Assembly (NCBI GenBank): GCA_029960045.1
Contig: JASCOV010000001.1
Span: 620,001-684,000, forward strand
DNA: 64,000 bases
Source: Flavobacteriaceae bacterium PS02293
GTDB lineage: Bacteria > Bacteroidota > Bacteroidia > Flavobacteriales > Weeksellaceae
Direction: 5' to 3'
Shown: one piece after another, positions 53,771 through 61,583 of the stretch
Position numbering within the stretch: the stretch's first letter is position 1
Layout of the letters: each line of letters opens with the position of its first letter
Notes under the pieces: generated by a model
What the model was told of the DNA's origin: nothing
What the model saw: only the letters and a program-made list of their open reading frames with translations
The model's database searches: none
Made by a program: the position numbers and the translations under genes

Positions 53771-53948
53771 TTTTTTGTAATTAGGCAAATTCAGTCTTTC
53801 AAATTGCTTATAAACATAATTTAAAATTTCATAAAATGTCAATTAATGAATGCTTTTAGATGGCATTGGAATTTTAAAAAAAAACTGTATTAAAGGTATT
53901 ATCTCAAAATCAGGTGAATTTAATGATCAATCATTCATTTAAAAATTT

Positions 53949-53956
53949 TATTTTTG
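53949..53956 (+). promoter_or_regulatory. -7 element of the MoxR/propeller operon, predicts leaderless transcript
   Basis: TATTTTTG ends four bases before the ATG at 53961, so transcription should begin at about the start codon. Confidence 0.55.
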
Positions 53957-53960
53957 TTAA

Positions 53961-54611
53961 ATGACGGAAATTAAATCCCCATTTTTAGACACTTTGTTTC
54001 ACCTTCGGAATGATGAACATATCACTATTTTCGTAGCTATTCAGGAGATTCCGAAAAAAGAAGAGCAAGATGTTGTATCTTATCTCGAGTCCGAATTTGA
54101 AAAGGAAAGATTAGAGTTTTTATCAGATCAGATTAATTATGATTCCGAAACAGCCGTTTGGGCTGCAAAAGTTTTGTATCGCAGTGCACAATTATATTTG
54201 ATAAGAAAAGATACTGATAAGAATCTTGAGAAATTAATTCCGACATTCAAAGGGAAAATTAATGTTTCAGCAATCTTATCCGCCGATTTGTCATTGAGGT
54301 TTTTACCACAAATCATTTCTGCCTTGAAAGATGCAGATTCTGACGATCCATTAATTAAAATACTCGAAAATATATTGACTCAGTTTCATTATTCAGCAGT
54401 TGGATTTGATTTGGATTTGGACAAAATTAATTGGGAAGAAGAACTAAGAGATAAAACATACAGAAAATTATACCTCGAAAGAATCGTTGAAAAAAAAGTT
54501 TATAAACCGGCAGAAGTTCCATTTATCAATCAATTATTAATTGCTGAATTTGGAATGTATAAAGATGTTTTCTGGAGAGAATTAAAAACTATAACTAAAG
54601 AAAAAAAATGA
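53961..54611 (+). CDS. First protein of the MoxR-vWA-propeller operon, unknown domain
   Basis: A 216-aa soluble, mostly helical protein without signal peptide or enzyme motif. I do not recognise the domain by sequence. By position, ahead of a MoxR ATPase and overlapping it by four bases (ATGA), it is a candidate for one of the small 'bpX' accessory domains described for MoxR-vWA-beta-propeller ternary systems; which one cannot be told from sequence alone. Its promoter sits right against the start codon. Confidence 0.78.
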   Translation: MTEIKSPFLDTLFHLRNDEHITIFVAIQEIPKKEEQDVVSYLESEFEKERLEFLSDQINYDSETAVWAAKVLYRSAQLYLIRKDTDKNLEKLIPTFKGKINVSAILSADLSLRFLPQIISALKDADSDDPLIKILENILTQFHYSAVGFDLDLDKINWEEELRDKTYRKLYLERIVEKKVYKPAEVPFINQLLIAEFGMYKDVFWRELKTITKEKK

Positions 54612-55741
54612 CTCAAAATATTGAAAAATTAAACAAAGTTCTTACTCATGTCAAAGACACTTTTATCGGAAAAAATGATGTGGTAGATTTACTGGGAATC
54701 TGTTTATTGGCAAGGGAAAATGCCTTTCTGTACGGACCTCCGGGAACAGCAAAATCAGCAATCGTAAGAACCTTAGCAAAAACTGTAAAAGACGGCAAAA
54801 ACTTCGAATATCTATTAACACGTTTCACTGAACCAAACGAGATTTTTGGTCCTTTTGATATCAGAAAACTCAAAGAAGGAGAATTGTTGACAAATACGGA
54901 AGGAATGATGCCGGAAGCGTCAATGGTTTTTCTGGATGAAATTTTCAATGCGAATTCTGCAATTCTAAATTCCCTTTTGATGGCTTTGAACGAAAAAATT
55001 TTCAAAAGAGGAAAAGAAACGAAGAATCTTCCTGCTTTGATGTTTGTAGGCGCAAGTAACGTACTTCCGGAAGATGAAGCTCTAAACGCATTGTTCGACC
55101 GTTTTTTGATCAGGATTAATGTTGATTATGTACATCCGGATCTTCTTCAGCAAGTGCTTTTGGCAGGAAGAAAACTAGAAAATAATGCCGAAACAGAAAC
55201 ACCGGAAATTCTTTCCAACGAAATTAAAGAACTTCAAAATTTATGCAAGACAATTGATCTGAAACCAATTTACGAAGTTTATTTAAATACAATCATCAAT
55301 CTTAGAAATACAGGAATTGCGATTTCCGATCGTCGTGCTGTAAAGCTTCAAAACCTGATTGCTGCAAGTGCTTTGATTTGTGGAAGAAATGAAGCAATTC
55401 TCTCAGATTTATGGGTTTTGAAACACATTTGGGACACCGAAGAACAAATCGAAATTCTGGAAGGAATCATCAACAGAACCATCGAAAAAGATGAAAATCC
55501 AAAATCGCATCCGCAAGCTTTACAAAACAAAATCCCGAATCCGGAAGAAGTGATGAAAGATGTGAAAATTCTTGTAGAAAAATGGAATTTGGGAAGTCTT
55601 ACTTTTGAAGAACAAAATGTAATTAAAGACAAATTAAGATACCTACAAACCCGCTGTGATTGGATCAGAAATCCTGAACAAAAACAATATATCCAAACAG
55701 AAATCGAAAGTCTATGGCAAAAGATTCTTCAAACGGTTTAA
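54608..55741 (+). CDS. MoxR-family AAA+ ATPase
   Basis: A 377-aa AAA+ ATPase: Walker A GPPGTAKS at about residues 39-46, Walker B MVFLDEIFNAN near 108-118, sensor 1 MFVGASNVLP and the arginine-finger region LNALFDRFLIR. It resembles RavA/MoxR proteins, which act as chaperone-like ATPases with vWA partners. It overlaps the preceding gene by four bases and the next by 28, so expression is tightly coupled. It is likely the energy source of the six-gene system. Confidence 0.9.
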   Translation: MTQNIEKLNKVLTHVKDTFIGKNDVVDLLGICLLARENAFLYGPPGTAKSAIVRTLAKTVKDGKNFEYLLTRFTEPNEIFGPFDIRKLKEGELLTNTEGMMPEASMVFLDEIFNANSAILNSLLMALNEKIFKRGKETKNLPALMFVGASNVLPEDEALNALFDRFLIRINVDYVHPDLLQQVLLAGRKLENNAETETPEILSNEIKELQNLCKTIDLKPIYEVYLNTIINLRNTGIAISDRRAVKLQNLIAASALICGRNEAILSDLWVLKHIWDTEEQIEILEGIINRTIEKDENPKSHPQALQNKIPNPEEVMKDVKILVEKWNLGSLTFEEQNVIKDKLRYLQTRCDWIRNPEQKQYIQTEIESLWQKILQTV

Positions 55742-56457
55742 AAGAATTTTGGGCAGAGATTCCCAAGATTGATGAAGATTTTCTTGGCTCCATCCGTGAC
55801 TGGAAAAATGTTCAGATTGCTTCGGAACAAGAAACAATTTGGCTGAAAGGTTTTACAGATGAACAAACAATTTCGCCCGAAATTCAGCAATTACCGAATT
55901 TTTTGTTGTACGAATTAAGAGAAGGACTTTTATTTCGGAAAGAAGCCTTGGTTCCCACGAAAAAAGTGAGAACTGCTTTGCTGTGGACGCCAATTGATAA
56001 AGCTTTAAAATTAACTTTCCCCATTTCAAATAATAATTTTTTTGGAATTGATGAAAAGATTGAAATTAAATTGAAACCAAGTGAAGAAGAACAACCTGCT
56101 CTTGCTTTGTTAAGTTCAATTGCTGAAATTAAAGAATCAATCATTGCTTTACCAAAATTCAAGCTGGAAAAACTGGACTGGATTGTCATTAATGATAAAG
56201 CATTATTTATTGGAAATCCATTATTGAGTTTTCCGGGAAAAACATTTTGGATGAAGGACAATCATCTTTTACCTACAGGTTTTGATTTTGAATTTAGAAA
56301 CCTAAGTTCATTATTACAAAAAAAATACAATGTTGATAATAGTCAATGGCTCTTATGGAACGAAGATGGAAGTTATTTGAACATTCATAAAAATGACCTT
56401 CGAAAACTATCCGTAAGTTCATTTCGTTTAACAGAAAAAGCGGAAGAATGGAATTAA
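55714..56457 (+). CDS. Accessory protein of the MoxR-vWA-propeller operon, unknown domain
   Basis: A 247-aa soluble protein beginning inside the MoxR gene's last 28 bases; the first ATG (55714) is used here, and a later start is possible because the overlap is long. No motif is recognised; several strand-rich segments end in Trp/Phe-rich blocks (FWMKDNHLLPTGFDFEF, SQWLLWNEDGSYL). By position it is a candidate for a bpX-type domain of ternary systems. It overlaps the next gene by ten bases. Confidence 0.76.
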   Translation: MAKDSSNGLKEFWAEIPKIDEDFLGSIRDWKNVQIASEQETIWLKGFTDEQTISPEIQQLPNFLLYELREGLLFRKEALVPTKKVRTALLWTPIDKALKLTFPISNNNFFGIDEKIEIKLKPSEEEQPALALLSSIAEIKESIIALPKFKLEKLDWIVINDKALFIGNPLLSFPGKTFWMKDNHLLPTGFDFEFRNLSSLLQKKYNVDNSQWLLWNEDGSYLNIHKNDLRKLSVSSFRLTEKAEEWN

Positions 56458-58838
56458 AAGAATATTTCCAATCTTACGAAAACTACTTCTGGGAATGGAA
56501 CACGGATAAGGATATTGTTGATGAAACACATTATAACGAGAACAATTTTATATCGATTCCGAATGTAGGCGCAATTGCTTACAGAGCTTATATAATTGAG
56601 ATTTTGAAGGAGCTGAAGGATCAAGGTTTCCCGCCTTTTGGTTCATTTCTTCTTGCTTTATACGCTTTGCAGGAAGGATATTTGAATTTAGACGGTATTT
56701 TTTACCATTTGAAAAGACAAAAGGAAAAAACATATCTTAATGATTTGGAACTTGCCATCAATTTTCTTGAAAACCTAAGTAAGGTTGGGCGTTCTTTCAA
56801 AAGAGGACAAAATAAAATCATTCTTCTAAAAACAATTTTTAAAGATGGTCACAATCAACTTTCTGCGGGAGCTTCGGACTTAATTATTAAAAGATTCGAG
56901 AAAAGACCACACAAAATTTCTGAATCTGCGGATAAAATTGAATTAACGCAACCAGTTGTTAATAAAGATGTTAAAACTTTAGCAATTCTTCAAAGCAGAT
57001 TTCCGACCACAGAATCTATCATTCAAGCAATGAAAGGTTTTGGAGAAATCGAAGATTTGGAAGATGAAGTTGTAGAAGAAGAAACAACGATTGATACCGA
57101 TAAAGACTTCGTTCAGCAATTGATTGAAGATCCAAAAACTTTTCAGGTTGGAAGTTTGATTAAGAGAATCTGGAGCGGTTTGAAAATTCCAATGAGGCAT
57201 CTTTCTCCCGGCGATCAACCCATTGGAGGTGTTTCGGATATGACCAACAAAGGCGATTTTCACAGAATGCTTTTGTCCGAATTTGCTAATGAAGATGAGA
57301 TTTTTATGAACCGTGTTGCGAATAATGAAGCTTTGTACATTCAGCGAGAAATTCCGCCTGAAGAAAATATTTTTGAAAGAATTATTTTGATTGATACTTC
57401 GCTGAGAAATTGGGGAACGCCTAAAGTGTTGGCGTTTGCATCTGCAATTGCGGTTATCAAACATCCAAAAGCTCATTCGGAATGTCAGGTCTTTGCAATT
57501 GGACAATCTAATGTTCCTATTTATTTGGATAAAATCGAACAAGTTATCGACAACCTAAATCAAGTTAGTCCCGTTTTGGAAGTTTCGAACGCGCTTGAAA
57601 AATTCTTCAATGAAGAACATTCCGAAAAGGATTTGGAAGTGTTTTTCATCACGCATCAGGATAATTTATCAAATCAAAATCTTCAAAAAATCATTCACGA
57701 AAATAGAGATCGACTGAAGTTTCTCGTAACGACTTCTGCAGATGGCGAACTTAATTTTTACAAACATCACAAAGGAACAAGGAAACATATTCAGAAAATT
57801 ATGTTGCCTTTACAGGAATTGTGGGCAAATCCTCCAAAACCAAGATCAAAAAGCGAAAACTATACTTCTAAAAACGGAAAGAAAGTAGATGTTCCAAAGA
57901 ATTATCCATTGCTATTCCCAACACCGAAAAACAAAATTGCCACATTTTTACACGAAGGCGAATTTTACATTTTAAGTTCCAAAAAACAATTACTTAGAAC
58001 TTATTTATCGGCTAATTATTATAATAAAAATTATTTCGAACATTACAAAACGCACAGAGGTTGTGAGGTTTTGATAGAAGATATTTCTGTAAAACCAAAA
58101 GGGAAATTTGCTTTGGCGAAAAACAAACAAAATCAATTTATTCTTTGTCAATATCAAAATGATAAGGCTTTGGTTTCTAAACTGAATCTTAATACAAAAG
58201 AATATTCGGAGCTTAATGTTTCGGGACATCATATTCCATGGAACTTTGAACCGGTTTATTTTAATCAAAATTTCTATCTCTATCAGGACGAATTTCCTTC
58301 AATTTTTAAAATCAATATTGAGGGCGAACTTTCTATTGAAATGGTAAAAGTTGACAACGATATGTCTAGAAATATTGATAAAGTAAAGGTTGAACTTGAT
58401 AAGCAGATTCATAATGACGTCAAAACTTTAAAGAGTTTCAATAATGTTGGAATCAATTCAGAAAATAATCTCGTGATTTCAAATAATGAGTTAGCGATAA
58501 AGCACGACAACTCTTTGAAGTTATTTAGAAATCGATTTCAAATTAAAATCTCAGCGCAACAGAACAAAAATAAATTTGTCTTTTCTGATGGCAGCGAGAT
58601 CATCACAGATTCCAGAGGAATGTTGACTTTTACAAGCAGTAACAAAAATATTCCAGCTTTCTATATTCCTTCTGCAGAAGACGGATTTTTGGCTTTGGCA
58701 ACAGCTTATGAATTCGGCGGTTCAGAATATTACCTTTATGAATCTACAAAATTAAAAATACGAGAAAGGGAAGAGATGTATTCGGAATATCTGGATGCTT
58801 ACATCAATCATATCTTAGCTTATGGAACTGATTATTAA
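56448..58838 (+). CDS. vWA-like domain fused to beta-propeller, core protein of the ternary-type system
   Basis: A 796-aa soluble protein in three parts: a helical, acidic N-terminus (1-300); a vWA-like fold at about 305-455 (ERIILIDTSLRNWGTPKVLAFASAIAVI); and a beta-rich region from about 480 to 790 with recurring blocks such as FYILSSKKQLLRTY, ILCQYQNDKALVSKLNLN and LYQDEFPSIFKINIEG, best read as a beta-propeller. The metal site is mostly lost: DTSLR (316-320) for DxSxS, a Ser (380) where Thr is usual and THQDN (402-406) for TDG. It may thus bind partners without metal. Confidence 0.82.
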   Translation: MELKEYFQSYENYFWEWNTDKDIVDETHYNENNFISIPNVGAIAYRAYIIEILKELKDQGFPPFGSFLLALYALQEGYLNLDGIFYHLKRQKEKTYLNDLELAINFLENLSKVGRSFKRGQNKIILLKTIFKDGHNQLSAGASDLIIKRFEKRPHKISESADKIELTQPVVNKDVKTLAILQSRFPTTESIIQAMKGFGEIEDLEDEVVEEETTIDTDKDFVQQLIEDPKTFQVGSLIKRIWSGLKIPMRHLSPGDQPIGGVSDMTNKGDFHRMLLSEFANEDEIFMNRVANNEALYIQREIPPEENIFERIILIDTSLRNWGTPKVLAFASAIAVIKHPKAHSECQVFAIGQSNVPIYLDKIEQVIDNLNQVSPVLEVSNALEKFFNEEHSEKDLEVFFITHQDNLSNQNLQKIIHENRDRLKFLVTTSADGELNFYKHHKGTRKHIQKIMLPLQELWANPPKPRSKSENYTSKNGKKVDVPKNYPLLFPTPKNKIATFLHEGEFYILSSKKQLLRTYLSANYYNKNYFEHYKTHRGCEVLIEDISVKPKGKFALAKNKQNQFILCQYQNDKALVSKLNLNTKEYSELNVSGHHIPWNFEPVYFNQNFYLYQDEFPSIFKINIEGELSIEMVKVDNDMSRNIDKVKVELDKQIHNDVKTLKSFNNVGINSENNLVISNNELAIKHDNSLKLFRNRFQIKISAQQNKNKFVFSDGSEIITDSRGMLTFTSSNKNIPAFYIPSAEDGFLALATAYEFGGSEYYLYESTKLKIREREEMYSEYLDAYINHILAYGTDY

Positions 58839-60543
58839 ACCTTTTTCCGAAAACAATTATCCTAAAAAAGGAGCTCTCATCAAGAGTGCTTCTCCTTTGG
58901 TTTGGCTTTCTGAGATGGAGTTTTTGGGAATTGACATTAATCAAATTAAATCTTACGCCATTCCGTCAAATGAACCAAATATTTTGTATGGTTGTCTATT
59001 GGTTTTTGATCATATTGCTCCGACAGAAATTGGAAAGAATTCTTATTTTCAATGCGTTAATAATAAACTGTTTATTCCCGAAAACACTGTTTTATATCCT
59101 AAAATAACTGACGAAGACTGGCAGAATATTTATCACGAATATTTGATTATGCATCCGGATTTTGGATTGGTAAAATTGTCGCAGGAAATTGATTGGATCT
59201 CGATACTTCAAGAATCTCAACAAAACAAAGATGTTGTAAGAAAAGTTTCAAAAGGTGTTAAAATTCCTCAGAAAATAGAAAGTTTCACGGTTGAGATCAA
59301 TGATGACAAAATTCTGGAAGAACTTCAAAATCCGAAAACAGAAGAAGAATGGATGAAAGATCTGCCTTTTGACTTAAAAAAAGTAATGGCAGGTAACAAA
59401 AAAGAAATAGAAAAATACCTGCAATATTTGGAGAAATATCCTGATAGAGTTGCAGATTTGGGCGTTCCATTGGACGTTGCAGGAACTTCCCGAGGCGATG
59501 GTTTTGCAAATTTCAAATTTGGAGGTAACTGGTTAAGTAACCTTTTTGGCAATCGAAATGGTCCATCTTTAGGAAATGGTAATTCAAATTCGGGAAATAG
59601 CAGATGGATTTTCCCTTTGTTTTTTGTCATTATGGCTCTGATTAGAGTTGGTTTTAATTTTAATAAAGACGTTATACCTAAAGAATCTGCTGATTCTGTA
59701 CAAAACATTAATGAAAGTTATAATATTCCACCGCCACCGCCTCCAGCTATGGCATATAAATCCGGCGTTACAGATATTGATATGAAAATCGATTCGATGT
59801 ATGGAAAGAAAAGAATGGAGCTGATGAATGAACAGATGAAAGCATCATTGTTTATTGGGAAACAAAATGAAAAAAGCTATCAAGAATATTTGAAAGAAGG
59901 CGGAAGACCAATCAAAGAAATCCAGGATGAGATTATGGATTTTGAAGATAAAACATTTTTTTCGACAGATTCTCTAAAATTAATTTATAGAAAAAAAATT
60001 GAAAAATATCTAAGCCAAAACGAAGCGATTTATGAAAGTAAGATCAAAGATTCTTTGAAAAAATCAGGTTCAGGAATACCAGCAAATCAAGGAATTATTA
60101 CATCTATTTTAAAGAAAAAACAAGTGTTGATCGAGGATTCTCTGGGAAAACTTTATGGAACGAAAGAATATCCTGAACCACAAATTGATCAGAATACAAC
60201 ATCGAATATTCAAACGTTGGACAAAGAAATGTCTCCTCCGAAAAAAGATATTTCGTTACTTGAGATTATTTATTTGATTGGAGCAATTTTGGGAGTTGTA
60301 GGATTGTACACGTATTTTTTTAGAGAAAAACCATTGAATTTAGGAGGAGATCATATTCCTGTTGGAGTTAAGATTTCATTAATGATTATCCTTTTGGGGA
60401 TGTTGGTTTATCTTTTTTATCCATTGATTCAGGCGTTTGGATATAATGCATTTACTTGGATTCTTGTCATTTGTGTGATCTTTTTGTTATACTATCTTTT
60501 TAGCGAGGATAAAACGATTTTAAAATCAGATAAAGATGAATAA
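58822..60543 (+). CDS. Membrane protein of the MoxR-vWA-propeller operon
   Basis: A 573-aa protein with a soluble N-terminus (1-255), a Gly/Asn-rich linker (GNRNGPSLGNGNSNSGNS), one membrane segment at about 260-280, a stretch with six consecutive prolines near residue 300, a charged, helical part (310-480), then three membrane segments between about 488 and 565. The N-terminus contains LVWLSEMEFLGIDINQ; no known domain is recognised. It overlaps both neighbours (17 and 8 bases). It probably docks the ATPase/vWA complex to the inner membrane. Confidence 0.8.
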   Translation: MELIIKPFSENNYPKKGALIKSASPLVWLSEMEFLGIDINQIKSYAIPSNEPNILYGCLLVFDHIAPTEIGKNSYFQCVNNKLFIPENTVLYPKITDEDWQNIYHEYLIMHPDFGLVKLSQEIDWISILQESQQNKDVVRKVSKGVKIPQKIESFTVEINDDKILEELQNPKTEEEWMKDLPFDLKKVMAGNKKEIEKYLQYLEKYPDRVADLGVPLDVAGTSRGDGFANFKFGGNWLSNLFGNRNGPSLGNGNSNSGNSRWIFPLFFVIMALIRVGFNFNKDVIPKESADSVQNINESYNIPPPPPPAMAYKSGVTDIDMKIDSMYGKKRMELMNEQMKASLFIGKQNEKSYQEYLKEGGRPIKEIQDEIMDFEDKTFFSTDSLKLIYRKKIEKYLSQNEAIYESKIKDSLKKSGSGIPANQGIITSILKKKQVLIEDSLGKLYGTKEYPEPQIDQNTTSNIQTLDKEMSPPKKDISLLEIIYLIGAILGVVGLYTYFFREKPLNLGGDHIPVGVKISLMIILLGMLVYLFYPLIQAFGYNAFTWILVICVIFLLYYLFSEDKTILKSDKDE

Positions 60544-61555
60544 GCAGAAATTTATAGATAAATTCTTTGGGGCCTTTATCATTTTAGCAGTGATTAAGAT
60601 TATCACTGTTTTGATTCAGGTTTTAGAGGAGAGTTTTTGGGCAGCAATTGGAAGTTTATTTCTTGTAATAGTAGTGGTTGTTATTTTATCTCTGGTTGTT
60701 GCAGCATTGAAAAGCAAGGAAAATGACTGGGGCAATTCTGGTGGAAGGAATTCCCGAAGTGGAACCAGTTATGTAGAAAATGCGCTTTTCAACAGATTGC
60801 TTAGCAAGTACGAAGAGCTCGCTAAAAAATATATTGATGACAAAAATTACGTCAAAGCAGCAAAGGTTTATATGAATTTGCTTAAGGATAATTATCGTGG
60901 TGCAAAAACTTTAGAAAATGGAGGTTTATATAATGAAGCTGCTGTAATTTATCTTAAAAAATTAAATAATAAATCCGAAGCTGCCAATTGCTACGAAAAA
61001 GCAAAGCAATATAGAAAAGCCATTGAACTTCAAATAGAACTTGGACAAAAGGAAAAAGTAGGCGATCTGTACAAAGAAATTAATGATATTAAAAATTCAA
61101 ATGCTTATTATCAAATGGTGGTAGACGATTACGTTAATGTTAATCAAATGGTAAAAGGATCGTTAATCTATCGTAAAAAAATGGAATTACCGGAAGAAGC
61201 GCAAAAGATTCTGTTGAAAGGTTGGAATGAAGATAGAGATGGTTTTAATTGTCTTAATAATTATTTTGCGAATATTTTTGATGCTAAAACTTTGGATAAA
61301 AAAATTCAGGAATTATATCAAGGTTTGCCTGCAGAAAAGAAGATGAATTACCTGAAAGCTATTAAAATTGAATTCAAAAAAGATCCAAAACTTCAGGAAA
61401 CAACAAGAAATATCGCTTACGAAATCATTGCCGAAAAAGTAAAAACTCACTCCGAAATTGTGAATGAATTAAAACATTTCAATCCCGATGATGAAGTGAT
61501 TCTGAAAGATATTTCCAGATATAAAACGGGGAGGAATAATATGTTTAGGAACTAA
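60536..61555 (+). CDS. Membrane-anchored TPR protein, last gene of the MoxR-vWA-propeller operon
   Basis: A 339-aa protein with two N-terminal membrane segments (about 8-27 and 32-57), a short Gly/Ser-rich linker and a helical repeat region (about 85-230) of TPR type: YIDDKNYVKAAKVYMNLLKDN, GGLYNEAAVIYLKKLNNKSEAANCYEKAKQYRKAIELQ. The repeats probably face the cytoplasm (inference). TPR proteins are expected in ternary systems as adaptors. It overlaps the previous gene by eight bases and is followed by a strong hairpin. Confidence 0.82.
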   Translation: MNKQKFIDKFFGAFIILAVIKIITVLIQVLEESFWAAIGSLFLVIVVVVILSLVVAALKSKENDWGNSGGRNSRSGTSYVENALFNRLLSKYEELAKKYIDDKNYVKAAKVYMNLLKDNYRGAKTLENGGLYNEAAVIYLKKLNNKSEAANCYEKAKQYRKAIELQIELGQKEKVGDLYKEINDIKNSNAYYQMVVDDYVNVNQMVKGSLIYRKKMELPEEAQKILLKGWNEDRDGFNCLNNYFANIFDAKTLDKKIQELYQGLPAEKKMNYLKAIKIEFKKDPKLQETTRNIAYEIIAEKVKTHSEIVNELKHFNPDDEVILKDISRYKTGRNNMFRN

Positions 61556-61583
61556 ATAAAAAACCGCCGAAAGGCGGTTTCTT
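61556..61583. terminator. Bidirectional terminator between the TPR gene and EF-G
   Basis: Eight perfect pairs (AAACCGCC/GGCGGTTT at 61561-61580) with a GAAA tetraloop. A-run on the left and T-rich end on the right give termination for both convergent genes. Confidence 0.88.
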
